64,000 nucleotides of DNA. Source: Adineta vaga (Eukaryota; Rotifera). This document shows, piece after piece, positions 1 to 13,050 of this stretch. The notes beneath the pieces were generated by a model. The model was not told where the DNA came from. It made no database searches and saw nothing but the letters and a program-made list of their open reading frames with translations. The stretch's first letter is position 1. The number at the start of each line of letters is the position of its first letter. Where the stretch lies: assembly GCA_021613535.1 (NCBI GenBank), contig CP075492.1, positions 14,260,001-14,324,000 on the forward strand. Reading direction: 5' to 3'. The translations under genes and the position numbers were made by a program.

Positions 1-1475
1 AATGAATTGTATAGTCTTTCTCGGATACCATTTGCGAACAGATATCTGCGAGATCGTCTTTTTTCAACATATTAAATATATTTTGCTCATACGCCAAATT
101 CATTAAAATCATCATACTAAATCCAACAATTCGAACGTTTGGGTCAAATAAATACTCAGTGTATGATGTCTTGATAGTCAGATTTTGTCGTAAGATTATC
201 AGTAACTGTGTGACAATAGAACTTTGCATAGTTAATTTTCTGAAAGAAGGTGTCAGTGATAAGTTGTATAGGAAATAACAATGAGAACTTGAAAGATATG
301 CTTCTAATAGAGCACTGTCATACATATCCCATGTGGGTTCTACGCCTTAAATTAAACCAATAAGACATGGTTATGAAAAACTGAAAAATATTCTCACCAC
401 GTGTTGCAGTATATTTATCAAAAATAGATTTACTAGCCGCTATCAGGGATTTTGATAATAACGCAGCAACTTGATTGTCTTGTAGGAACTTATGTCGAAC
501 AATATATTGTGGACATATTTCAGTAAAGAAAATTTGTTTTGGTGTGAGTCGTATTTGATCGGGTTCCATTGTTTCGAATACTTGCCGATAATATTTTGAG
601 CTTAAACATTTTACAACAGAATTGAGTAACATATCAACAATATTCAGTTTAGAGCAGAGAAGAACCAGACGATTAATGACTTTGTATTTAACGTGATATG
701 AAGGATATTCGTTTCTTGATAGATCATCAAGAGCATGAACTAAAGTTTGAAGAAATGAGTCCGTTAAAAAGATAACGTGATACTGCACTGAAATAATTCT
801 TGTTTCATCGTTTTCCGATAGGGAAAGATTAACATTGGTATCATTAGATGTCGAAATGGTTTGATATCGAAATTTTCGAGATTTCGGTAGCTCAGTTATA
901 GTCATTTTTTTTTGTTCGGTTGGACGTGCCTTTGGAGCGTTTGGAGGTAGACGCGCTGTCTTAACATTTAGTTTTTCTGTAAGTTGCTTGATCATCCTGT
1001 TATTTTCATGCAAATTCACAACTTTAGTATTTACTTTTTCCGTCACCGGAACTACTTCTGTAGGCACGTCTCCATAGATCAAACCTCCCGATTCATTTTG
1101 ATATAAACATAGCTGTGTTACCAAATAACTTATTGAATTGAAACAGTCTTCTTCTTGTTTAGTCATTGTTACTGTTCGAGAATGATTCGATTTGATCAAT
1201 AACAATTCTAATGTTTGACTAATATAATCGAAAATTGGATGGTTTCTAAGAATTAGATGATCAAATAGTTTACGCATCTTCAACGTAGCTAAATCGTCAC
1301 AAAAAGTTGTGAGAAAACTCAATCCATCGTTTTTTTTCTTTTGTGAAGATGCTTTGTCCAAATAAGAAATAATATCGTCGAACAAATGTTTCATATCTTC
1401 AATTCTGAACATACGTCGTTTTTGACGAAGTCGACGGACAATAATCCCGTATCGCAATGACAAGTTCTCCATCAT
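1..1475 (-). CDS. ARM/HEAT-like alpha-helical protein, partial (C-terminus beyond left edge)
   Basis: The gene reads leftwards from an ATG at 1475; the open frame extends a few codons further up only through a TTG. Exon 1 is 398-1475. A 52-nt intron (346-397, GTGAGA...TTTAAG) joins in phase 1 to an exon at 1-345 that stays open to the window edge. The translation is almost entirely amphipathic helix, with Leu/Ile-rich blocks at about residues 20-110 and 230-460. A basic, Pro-containing linker lies between them at about 150-200. This pattern resembles ARM/HEAT repeats. No TIR or enzymatic motif is visible in the part present. It lies ~110 nt downstream of the TIR-KH-macro gene on the same strand, so it could be a separate co-oriented gene or, less likely, an unrecognised continuation. 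ARM-TIR fusions such as SARM1 are known, so the missing C-terminus matters. Function unknown. Confidence 0.6.
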
Positions 1476-1600
1476 AACAGTATAGCTCAATATAAGAAAA
1501 TTATATGATAATCTAAAATTATAATGTTCGTTTATGTTTTAAAATATTTTATACTTAATTCAATGTTTGTAATAGAGAAGAAGAAAAAATCAGTTCTATC

Positions 1601-4600
1601 TTAATTATTATGAATGCCACAAAGTCGTCGAAAAGTGATAACATTTAGTCTGCTATATTCTAAGAATACTTCTAATGCTTTTTGATCTTTTTGGCTTGCG
1701 TCGTCGATCTTTTTTTCTATTTTTTGAACATCGTCTTTGGTCACTTGAGATCTTTCTTCAATGGTCCGTACCATAAGGTGTCTCTTTCGTCGACTGAAAT
1801 ATCGTAGAATTCTTTTCCTTAATTTCAACATTAGATTAAGATCAAGCAGCTGTTGAAAATTTTGAAAAGGTTTCATAGTTTTCGTTTTATCACCAGTATC
1901 AATTTTGTTATCTTGAATGCTTTCCTCTTCGTTATTGTCTGAATATCTTTCGGGCCACACTAATTCGTTCTCTTCAATTTTGGTGTTGAAAATATTGATT
2001 CGTCCATCAGCTATGATCAGTCGTTCGAAATATTCATGTGCCTGTTCCATGGTAAATGATAAGAAATTTGATGCGTATACAGAGAAATAACCATTTTTCA
2101 AATACGAATAATTAGATCCTAAGGAATCGTCTTGCCATCGCTCATAATCGGTGAATGGAGAGTACATAACAACTTGAGCATCATTTATATCTCCAGTTGG
2201 CGTAAATGGAGGAAAATTCTTTTTGGTAACGTTAGGTGCTTTATTGAGCCACCGTTTAGCACTATCCAAGAAGGCTTTCAAAACAACAATTGAGTAGTCT
2301 TCTGTCAAAAAGCGCGAAAAAGTAAAAATATTTTATAACTATAATTTTCATAGAACTCACGTTCTGCCGCTGCGTCCAGTTTAGCGGAATCCCCGGGGTA
2401 AGGAGTTCCATAAGAAGATTGTTTTTCGCTCAGAATCTGTTCCAAATCGTCAGTGACGAGAATTAAACTTGAGACAAGAACATCAATTTCATCGTGTGAA
2501 ATCCTTTCATTTTTCAGTCTGTTCTTCATCCTTAATTGATAATCTTGTTCTCGTTCTTGTCTCTGTGCACTAGTCAACTTTTGTAGGGCCAATGATGTAC
2601 TACCAAATACACCTTCCTCATAATTCGTTTCCGTAGGATTAGATTTCAATGTAATTTGATCTTGCGGATAATACTGACCAGTAACACCAGGTTTTGTATG
2701 GCGGAGCTACAAAAAATGTTCATTCTATTAGAGCAGATATGAAGAAAGCTTAACTATCCAATTTGGCTTCATACGTTAGGTTTTTTCTTCACTATGATAA
2801 AATTACTATTACTGTATATTTTAATGTATTCTCTAGATATTCGTTAACATATTTGAATACTATAAATTTTCTCCTACTTAAACTCACGCAGTATTAAATG
2901 GGACTTTTTAGTTTAACAAATAAACTATGTCAGTATCAGTTTTAATATCGATTGTTTTTTCGTTTTAAATGACAGTTAAAAGGTAAATAGAATTGTACTA
3001 CAGCCTTTTAGAACGCATACTCATCGTGTAAAAACTGAGCAATGAATTTCGTGATGATTACTAAAACCATTGTTAGTTATAACATACCAGTGCAAGTAGC
3101 ATTTGATCGTATTCCAGATCAAAATCACCACTGAATTCTAATTCAATTTCCGTTTCAAATATATTATAAAATAATCCATCAATTTTCATTGAATATATCC
3201 AAGCACTTTTGCCCATGTCCCGCGAACTATTTTTTCTTGCTACAATAGGAATCATTATTTTGTTCGAGGATTTACCATAATTAATTACATTCATACACTG
3301 AGCGTCTCCTAAATAATCGCCACTGAAATATATCAAGAGTAAATCGGACTGGTTAATCTGTGATTCTGACAAAGGATTGTTCGATGATGATTTACATATA
3401 GAGTAGCCTTCACCAGCTAAAGAAGTAGCCAAACGACGACAAATGGTTCGATCTTTCTGACAGTAGCTGAAAGCAATGTTATAAGTATCTGCACTCAAGC
3501 AGGTAACTTATTTTTTTCCGTCAAACTAACTCTGGGAGTAACTGCTGGTGGAATGCGTATCAACGATTTAAGTTTCAGTATTTTTGGTATATTTTCGTAT
3601 TTTGTTATCGCTTTAACTACATTTTCCGGCAAACCAATTAAATCTAAATAAAAATTGTGAAGGTCCATTATTGCTAGAACACTTTTGTCCAGACAGTATT
3701 TGTAAAAATAATTGACTACATGTTGATTCCAGTTTTTCAGCTCCAATGCTTTGTTTATTCTTTGAGTCGAAATCACATGTTTATTTATATAATTGTTGAT
3801 ATCATTTTCACAAATTCGTAAACTATTACCTTTCGATGTTATGAGAGTTATGTCGATTGCTAAAAGAAAAAAAGTTCATGTTATTATTTTTATTAAAAAC
3901 TTCTATTTCATGAAAATTAATTTAAAAATAAGGGATAAATGTGGATGTATATGATGCAGAATATTCAGAAATTATCTTGCATTCCGTTCAAATTCGAATG
4001 AAAAAATTCTGGACTCGATTGCTTTTGGTTTGTAATAACCAATATCTTGGAATTATAAGCTAGTCGCGTGACTATTGATGAGTGATAGGGGGCTGTAGGT
4101 CCGCGTTTTTCTGTATCCGAACCCGTAAAAAGTGGAAATATCGCATCTGATGGGTGGAATGTATGAGATAGTGTAAGGTGCTATAGTTATGGACCTTACA
4201 TGTATATTCTAACGACACTGACGGCACTAAAGAGCATCATGCTTGAAAAGTAATAAACATCGTTACTCACTCGACAAAATACATGGATACTGAGCAAAAC
4301 CATCTTCATCAGACTGCAATTTCATCATGGATTCGTTAAATATCTTGAACAAATCATCTTGGTTATCATTGAAAACAAGCATAATAGTCCAACAAGATCT
4401 CCTTTCTATTAGTTCTTGCCTTAATGCATGAAGCAAAAGTTCGACGAATTGTTGTCCAACATGAAAATTCTCCCAGTCGGTTAAAGAAAACGTAATTCTG
4501 TTTGCATTGGGACAGTAGTTAGTAATACTTTCTGTTACAGATACAATGAATTTTGTTATCGATTGTTTTAATTTGGTAATTGCTTTTCCGTCGTTCAGTG

Positions 4601-6094
4601 CAGGAGGTAACCAACGTTTGAATAAAACTTTTTTACCCGAATTTGTTTCAAAATACTCATTATTATTCAGTAAAGTAACATGCTGTTCAAGTATTCCCGC
4701 ATCTGTTGAAACAACAGTGATGTCACTCTAAAATAGAAGCGATAAAAACAATGTACAAAGCGCCAAAACATTGTTTACCGGCCAAACTACAGATGGATCA
4801 TTCTTGTGTATTTGGATCGAGATATTCGATGTTGATATTGCTCTTAATGACAATGATGAACAGAATTGATTTGATTGTTCAAGCATTGTGTTTGAAATGG
4901 GAGACGTAGCATTACTAACCGCTTTGGGAATTCGAAAAATTTGTAACTCCGTTTTTGAAACAACTCTTTCTATACGACAGCTGTATTGTGTACTAATTCT
5001 ATCCAACTGTGCTTTATTCTCATCGGATAGTAAAGCAGAATTGTCTATCGTTTTTATAGTACAGATAACTGTTTCACAGATGAGTTCATTGATTTCTTCT
5101 TTGATTTTCTCTATCAGATATTGAGGAGCATAGAATTCTTTTTGTTGAAGTCGTATCTTAACATTGTCATTGACATAATGATTCTCAATATCTGCAAGTT
5201 GTTGCAGGCAGTTGTCTATGAGATATTCATACTAAAAAAATATATAGTTACTTCATGTAACTCGACATATGTATTGTATCTACCTGAGTTTTATGCAATT
5301 TAAGTTCAAATTGTTTCAGCGTATGTTTAGTGGCAATCAATTGTAATTTCTTTTTCACAATTTTTACTAATTTTTTTCGTCCTAATAAACTAATCTTTAT
5401 ATCTATTCGGTTCGGATATGTATGACGAATAATAGCTAGTTCTGGTTTTCTGTTACTGATTATGGCTTGTTCAATTTCTTTTATAAAACTTTTTGTTTTC
5501 TCATCAGGCATTTTCATGTTTTCAACGTAATCTATTTGTTTATATAAAATCTGTGTGATTTCTGCTTCCGTTATATCGAATGGATGATAACTGAAATATA
5601 ATACCTTGTAGTAACCAGAAAACATTTTTGTTTTTTCCCATAATGTGAATATATTTTCGTGATCTATGATTTGCTGAATGACATCAATGGCTGCATCAGA
5701 AAAAATATGGCTTGACAAGTACATAACTGGAAATTGATCAATGAGAAATATGATTCGAGATCTAAATAATTTTACCTTTTTTATCAGTATCTTCTGAATT
5801 ATAGATTTTTGATTGTACTGATTCAAAGAGATCTTTCATGGCATCACGGCTAGACTTAACATTTTGCTTGTCACCATCTAAAGTAATGATCACATTTACG
5901 TCTTCTACTTTTATTGAGCACGTTATGTTGAAGATCTGAGATAAATAGCGTTGAAGTGTTGTGCAAAATGAAGGATTTTTAAAAAATTTAATATTAATAT
6001 GTGGATTGTCAGGAGTAATTGTGAAAGTTTTTGTATATGTTCCAATTTCACTATCGTTATCCATAGCGACATCACTTGTGTGTCGTCTACTCAT
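1601..6094 (-). CDS. KH-like / macro-like / TIR multidomain protein, diverged copy A with a frame break
   Basis: Exons on the - strand are 5776-6094, 5284-5726, 4779-5231, 4271-4727, 3088-3859, 2361-2706 and 1601-2301. All introns are GT-AG and six of seven exons join in frame. They align exon for exon, with matching phases, to copy B at 7690-12021. Domain order is two KH-like blocks, a macro-like fold (with a SIQIHKNDPS segment and SDITVVSTD strand), a further KH-like block (NWNQHVVNYFYKYC), the TIR (NIAFSYCQKD start) and a charged tail with RWLNKAPNVTKK. Inside the KH/TIR exon the frame breaks at about 3489-3526. A 38-nt intron there (GTTTGA...GTGCAG) would restore a ~1,150-aa protein, but it is very short, so a true frameshift is equally possible. 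The TIR CxxE glutamate is replaced by Val (CMNV). Introns 3860-4270 (411 nt) and 2707-3087 (381 nt) are unusually long; neither contains an ORF. Start is the ATG at 6094, not the upstream TTG. Function is inferred from folds only. Confidence 0.7.
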
Positions 6095-7689
6095 TTTGAT
6101 CAATGAAGTTTCTCTAACTGAACTGCATTACCTCTAAGTGAGACACATAAAATAAAATCATAAATACGATCTTCTATCAATTGAAAGGGACAATAAAAAT
6201 AGATTTTTTTCAATAACATACACACATACAAATATTATATATGTAATCAACAGAAATCTTTCTTGAAATTGTACATGGATATTATGAACTTTTTAGTTTG
6301 TAATAAATAACGACACCAAATGTAACTTACTATAGAGTGTGATTTAAGGTAAATAGTCATATGCCTTATTCATCGGAGCGTACGCAGAGCCTGAAAGAAA
6401 TCACTTCATGCAGACGTTTCATGAAAAGCAAACATTTGAGTTTTTTCCAACAATAACAAAATATTTCACAATAAAACGAGACAAGGGGTAAAACTCAAAA
6501 CAATTTTTTTCGAAGATTAACTTATGCAAATGATGAAGTACTATGGCCATGATTAAATTGTCCAAAATATCTATATGAAACATGATTCTCCAAGCATGTA
6601 CAGATTGCAAGGGTACTTTTGTAGACATAGTAATAGAATTTTTAATTCTTCAGAAAGAAAAGGGACTCAGCTACTGACATCTTATATTTTTATGGGGGAA
6701 TCATTAGTTGTGTACGAAGACTTTTAAAAAGTTAAGAGACGCTCGAACTAGACTTCTACGAGAATATTGCTCCTCTCCTTATTTTACTGAATTGTAGTTC
6801 ACCCATCGTAACTGTTATTTTATTTTTCATCATTATCGTCGGAAGTGATATTTTTGCAGTCATTTCTGGACAGTTCATTAACATAATTTTAAGTTTTTGA
6901 ATACCTTTTTTTGTCCGGTGTAGTTTGATGTACATCTGTCGGGGATAGGAAACGAAGACCATCAGAAGTTGTTCTCGAAGAATTCGAACTAAAACAACTT
7001 TCAGGAAGACTGAATCCTCACTATCCATTTCTTTTGTGGCGTTTCGACTAATCTCTTGTACTGTATGATGATTACTCTAAATGATATGAGACTCTGATGT
7101 CAACCCTATTAGACCCGATGAACTTCGTCTCGAATAAATCAAATAAAAATGCTAAAACGTGGAACTTACGTAGTCCATGTGCTAGTGTATCCTGTCCGTA
7201 ATAGAACTTTGTCTGTGATGGGAACCTATGTCTTTAAGAGTTACAGGAGAGGGAGTCGAAAATTCATCGATTTAAAAGTTTCACTGATTAGATGTTGAAT
7301 ACTTGCTATTTTCTCGTTTATAACCTTTATACACCCTAATTAAAATATTAAAAAAGAACTTACCACACGAAAGTATATACAGCAAAGCAAGTGAGCAATT
7401 TTTTTCGACGAAATCGGTATGTATTCGTTTGTTTTTCGCTGTTCCTTTTATTGTGTCATTGAAGTGCATTTTATTTTATTCCAAGAATAAAGAGAAAAAT
7501 ATTCTTCCGACTTATTAACAATGAATGTATGCTTGCATATTTGACTTTTACTTGTTTTAGAAGAGATCAGTAGTTTTTCTTGATAAAGTCGATCGACTTC
7601 GCTAACTGGATTACCATTGATTTGACTTTATTCTATACAAAAGTAAACACAATCTTCATCTAAATTAGCATACAATTATCTTGTTCGAA
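6095..7689. promoter_or_regulatory. Divergent intergenic spacer between the two TIR gene copies
   Basis: About 1.6 kb separates the two divergent ATGs (6094 and 7690), so it must hold both promoters. A 90-codon minus-strand frame at 6756-7028 begins at a real ATG. It has no recognisable domain and no match to copy B, so it could be an upstream exon or nothing. No convincing TATA element or repeat stands out in the AT-rich background. Confidence 0.4.
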
Positions 7690-10600
7690 ATGTCCGCAAA
7701 AAAAGACCTACCACCCAAAGATCCAAAAGCCATTGGTTACTGGGTGGCAGATCCAATTCCAAAAAGATTCTTACAGCAACCAAAATTTTGTCTTCATTTT
7801 CAAGAATATCTTCAGAGTTTATTTCGAATTGAATTAGTAATAATGTTACAACAGCCAGAGCGTGAAGATGGAAGTTGGTGGAACAAGCCTCCGCCAGGTT
7901 ATATGATACAATTATTGGCAGGAGAAAAGAACAAAGAAATGGGACAAGCTGTATCAGATTTTTGTAGGAACTATTTCAATAGCATACAATCAGAAACAGT
8001 TTATAGTTCTCAAGGTATGAAAACAGAAAAGAAAAAGAAAGCGTTTTGAATAAGAAGGGTGTGGGTGTAGGTGGAATTGATGAATAAATATATCACATCC
8101 ACACTTTTCTTATACAATGCTAGATTTGTCCAATTTTCCAAACCATTTTTTAAAAGGGAAATCGAGTTATAAACGTTTCCCAAATGATCTATATTTACAT
8201 ATGTAAAGATACCATTTCTGACTCGGGTGCCCTTTTTTTTCATTCGAAATGATCATTTGTCTCCCCGATCAGAAATTTGCCAGATCCTCGGCTTAATACA
8301 GAAGTATATACTGATCTATTTTCAGTTTATTTTGGTTTTAGTTAACAAATGGCTATTGTATAAGTCAACAAAGAACAATTATCTTCGTTGCATCCAGAAT
8401 ATCTTACAAGATAAATTTCAAGATATTTTTACTGTGTGTATAAAAGAGAGAGGAGCATTAAAAGTTCATTACTTAGTAAAAGATCCAGTCAGTGTATTTA
8501 ATAGTAAAGACATTAATATGATACTTAAAGATCTTTCTGAAGAACTGCTCTTACTACCAATAGGACGTGAACAATCTCTACAACTAAGAAAAGAATTAAA
8601 GAGGACAATAGCAAAAGTGGCAAACAATAATCAAGTGTATATTCATTCTGGTTTTACAAGAACAGGAGTTATAATTACACAAACAAAACTTGTGCTTTTT
8701 GGAAATAAGGAAATTGTACAAAATATAAAAAGTGACTTGATACATATTATTAACAAATATCGTGTAATGACGTATAAATTTGATTCTATAGATCCATCTC
8801 AGGTAATTGATGTATTGTTTTCTGTTATGTGTTCTATGTTGAAGATACTTTTCGTTTAGATTAAATTTATTCTTGAGAGCTGTTCTCATCAGTTACGGCA
8901 AATCGAAAAGAAATACAAGAAATTCGGTGTTGATCTACGATTAAGAGCACATGAATTTGCTTCACCTCAATACTTAAAAGATGAGATCGAATCTTTCGTC
9001 ACGCAGCTATTGTTGCATTCGTCTGTTAAAACAATAAAGAGCGTGCAATTATCAAAAGAGGTAGCAGAACAAGCACAAAAGCACTTGCAATATATTGCAT
9101 GTCAAAACCGTTGTGATATCAAAATTGAGTTAACATACAAATCTCGGTGTTATAAAGTACCCAAAGCACAAACACTCTCTACATACTTATCAAAATCCGT
9201 AATAGATCAATCTAATAATTTCAATTCTTCCCCATATGTGTTTAACAAGTTAAATATAGCGAACGGATCAATTGAAATTCGTACAGGAGATATAACTAAA
9301 TACGATGTGAGTTTGATACTAGTTTTGCATGGAAATCTTGTGTTTTTTTTTTCGCAGGTGGACACAATTGTCATTTCTAACACACCCGATGGACTGAAAG
9401 AAGGTGTGATTGAACAAGCTGGCATGTTTATCTACGAACATACTTTTCCAGATTCCAATAGAATGAAGTTTACAGAAACTAACGGAGGCGCTCTGCAATG
9501 CAAACGAATTCTGTTTTCAAACTGGATACCGTCTATGAGTTCCGAGAATGACAATGAACTAAAAAAATCCATAGAAGGCTTTCTGTCAAAATCTATTGAA
9601 TATGCAATAAAAGATGAGAATTCTTCATCTATTGCGTTTGCGGTATCTGATTCATGTCCTTATGAGACTGTTCTTGCTCAAGAAATGATAAGTACAGCGA
9701 AGCGCCAGCTCGAATCGACCAATTTACAAGTACGCATCTTATTCATTCTATTTACTGACCAACACACTCTTCGAAATGAATTCTTTTCCGCTCTCAGCAT
9801 AATGCAAGATGTGTATGCACAGTTCGAGTGGCCAACTGCAGGTAAGATTCATCGGTGCTAAAGCACTGCTATATATTAGATTGCTTTCAGTTGTCAAAGC
9901 AACGCTCACAGGGTCCAATGATGCCGATATAGACAAATGTCAAGAAAAAATGTACAAATGTCTGAAACGTTCTGTTGATTCGCTGAAATTAACAAATTCA
10001 CATGGTATATTTCAAAACTGGGATCAATACACAATAAATTCATTTTATAAATATTGCAAAGATAAATGTGTTTTGCCACAAATCAACCAAACAAAGGATG
10101 AAATCGACCTGATTGGGCCAATTAATTGTGTGCGTGATGTTCAACAAAAATTGAATTTTTTATCACAGCTTGTAAAAGAAAGAGCATCGCGCATCCCTAC
10201 AACACAACGTCCCAGTTCAGCTGTCAGTCGTTCAGCGCGTGCTGATATTACATCTACTACAGGCCATGCAAAAGTATATAACATTATGATTAGTTATTCG
10301 GAACGCGACATAAAATATTGTCAACGTCTAATTGATCGACTAGCTGAAGAGGGGTTTTCAATTTGGGCTGAACCAGCTTTTCTTGATCGGCAACGTGATG
10401 TTGCATCGCAGATGAACAAATCAGACTGCATTATCCTTTGTGTTAGTGAAAATTACTACGAAAATCAATCATGTGAGAAAGAGGCAAGGTATGCGTTTCA
10501 AATCGGTAAATATGTGTTTCCAGTGAAAATTCAAAACGATCCATTGATCTGTTGGCAACGCGAAGTATTTAAAGATAAATTATTTTTTCAACTATTCGGA

Positions 10601-12021
10601 TCGGAAAATCATTTTGATTTTGGATATGGAAATCTATTACTAAGGATAGTGAGTATTAGAAAAAAAATAGTTTTTGTATTGCTAGGACGACGTTTATTGC
10701 TCATGTAGTTACAATATACACAGCCAGGGTTTGTTTCTCTTCTGCAACAAAGAACTGTACGCCTACAACAAGATAATGACGAATCGTATGGTCTTATGAC
10801 AGTTGAACGTCGACGAACACTTTATGATAACAAGATCAGATCACTTATGAACGGTGGTCGCGTAGAACAAGAAGAAATGAAACATTTAACTGAACAATTA
10901 CATACGATATTAAATGCAGCGCGTAATGATTACATTGAGGCAATCGATATTAACAAGAGAGATGATGATGCACTCTCAAAGGTGGAAAATACCATAGGTG
11001 AGCTTTTCCTCAAATGATTTATCAGGAAAACAAAATGAAAACATAGATGTAAGGAATGTTGATACTGTGGATAGTTTTGTGATGTTTGTAGTTTCAACAG
11101 TATCACATTGACTAACAACACCAACATGATTCTTGATAAACTACATACCCAAACATTGCCAACACCTCTGCTACCTTGCATATTCTCTATATACATATAT
11201 GACTCTTACCACCGTACTTGCTAGTGATTTCTCGCTCTCAATATGTTCAATATCTTTCATATTGTATCGTCTGTTCTGAACAAAAACTAGTGTTTGCTTG
11301 AATTTTGCTGCAAAATTAATTTCTCTATTATCTCTGTATATGCCAGAAAATTTAATATTTTACAACCACTGATTTTCTCATCTGTATAGTATTCATTTTA
11401 GAAAAGGAATTCGGTTGGATACAACGTTGGCTGAGAAAATCAACAAATGTTACAAAAAACAATTTACCACCCTTTGCTCCAAGTGGTGATATTAATGACG
11501 CCCCGTTTCCCATGCCAGATTATATTGCTAAGTCTTTGAATCTATATGATTCATCAGTTTCCTCAAAGAAATCTCCGATTAAACTTCGACACGCTTTCGA
11601 ATGCGATATTTTTAAACGACCTACAGAGCAACCTTTTACACGTACTCTATTCAACATAATTCCTGCAAACAACGAACTCACCTACGGAAAATGTACCCAG
11701 CTGCTAGTACCATTTAGTACCTCGCTTCAAACGTCCATTAGTGATGTTTTTGATAACGATATCATTCCGCAGAAAGCAGCGACATTACCTGTGATACCAC
11801 TTGAGTATATATCATCTAATACAGTTGGCACACAAAAATATCGCAAAACTACTAATTTAAATGACGCGCCTAAAAGACCAATGAAAATTGGGAAGAAGCG
11901 CATCGGTAAAAAGCATCCTCGTCCTACCCGTGAACTATTAAACGTGTATTTACAAAGTTTTGCAAAGCGAATGAACGAAAATGCTCTTGAATTTGAAAAG
12001 TTTTGCTTGATAAATGCATAA
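7690..12021 (+). CDS. KH-like / macro-like / TIR multidomain protein, intact copy B
   Basis: Exons are 7690-8014, 8342-8802, 8860-9306, 9358-9841, 9891-10648, 10709-10997 and 11390-12021. They total 3,396 nt, exactly 1,132 codons, with GT-AG introns and consistent phases. The domain order resembles a PARP14-like front end without the ART domain. Two KH-like segments occupy about residues 1-390. A macro-like fold spans ~400-560 (GDITKYD, VDTIVISN, then a poorly conserved loop DGLKEGVIEQAG). Another KH-like block lies at ~610-670 and a TIR at ~700-825 (NIMISYSERD box 1; SCEKEARYAF helix). A charged coiled tail holds the RWLRKSTNVTKNN motif shared with copy A. The TIR keeps the CxxE glutamate used by NAD-cleaving TIRs. 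The 51-nt intron at 9307-9357 is a multiple of three, so a naive ORF reads through it. Introns 8015-8341 and 10998-11389 are long. Likely cytoplasmic, in innate-immune or NAD+/ADP-ribose signalling; this is inferred from domains. Confidence 0.82.
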
Positions 12022-12562
12022 GAATAAATTAATGATGCGAGAAATAATTACAGTAGACTTGAATATCTAAAGACTGATTTCTTTTTCTGTAATAGAGCAT
12101 ATGTACGATGCTTCTATATGCTGACACGCATATTCTCAAGACGAAACTCAATGATTGAATGACGATAACTTTTTATTAACTTATCACTTTCGATGTGGCT
12201 TTCAAATCTTCTTACTCATTGATTTTCATTGATAATAGATTGTTTCAGTATGTCCGATAATATCTTTATTTTCGTTCTTATATTTGCTGAAAGTCGAAGA
12301 GCTTATATCAATTAAGTTAGATTACTCCTCAATTTAGATTCATAGACACATGATTCTCATATCTCTGAAAATTACATTTGTTATCGAAATATAGTCAGGC
12401 AAAATGAAATTTTTATCCATATTAAATGTGATAGGATCAAAAATCTTTATAAAAAAGACTCCGATATCGTTGTCATTAGTCATTTTTTGCGTAGTTACTT
12501 AAATAAATAGTCAATACGATATTGTCAAATTTGGAATGTGTTGCAGTGGTTATCCGGCTATA
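12022..12562. other. Convergent intergenic region
   Basis: AT-rich spacer between the 3' ends of the TIR gene and the SHIPPO-repeat gene. No ORF, RNA gene or repeat is recognisable. Confidence 0.6.
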
Positions 12563-13050
12563 TTAGTCTTCATATTCAAAATGTAATAAGGCTTTACGCC
12601 ATGTATGACGAACGCCGAATGAATAATGAGGTGCACTCGGTTTATATTTCGAAGGTTCGGGCAACTTATATGCAGGACCCGGGGTTCGCTCCACAACACC
12701 ATTGGGACTGGAAGAAGAATAATTTACATCTCGGTGCCTAGCTACCATGGAATAGCTAGGTGATGATGGATATACTGCTTTCATCATTGGAAAATAGGCA
12801 GCAGGTCCTAAAGATTGTGAGATACTTATTTATTCAAATATAGATATAGATATATTTTATTTTTACCCGGATTTTCATTGCCTTCAGAATTGTTACGTTC
12901 TGTATTCTGAGTATTTTGGGATACTTCATTATCTGGTACACTAGTCGTCGAAGAATCTTCTTTGTATTTTTGTTGAGCAACTTTTCGAGCACGCATTTGT
13001 CTGTCAGAGTCATCTTCTATAAAAGATGATGACGAATACATGGCTGACAT
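12563..13050 (-). CDS. SHIPPO/ODF3-repeat (CIMAP-type) axonemal protein
   Basis: Exons are 12867-13050 and 12563-12807, joined by a 59-nt GT-AG intron (12808-12866) in phase 1, giving 142 aa. Two PGPxxY SHIPPO motifs are visible. One spans the splice junction (NPGPAAYFP, about residues 60-68). The other is TPGPAYKLP near residue 104, followed by SAPHYSFGVR. These are signatures of outer-dense-fibre/CIMAP proteins, which associate with cilia and flagella microtubules, consistent with a ciliated animal. The N-terminus is low-complexity, Ser/Asn-rich and has a basic-acidic stretch. The protein is shorter than canonical ODF3 (about 250 aa), so it is either a small family member or lacks a 5' portion. 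The call rests on motif recognition only. Confidence 0.8.

Noticed and set aside
4546-5303. Plus-strand ORFs over the minus TIR copy
   Set aside because: The minus strand carries spliced exons homologous to copy B, so the plus frames are shadows.
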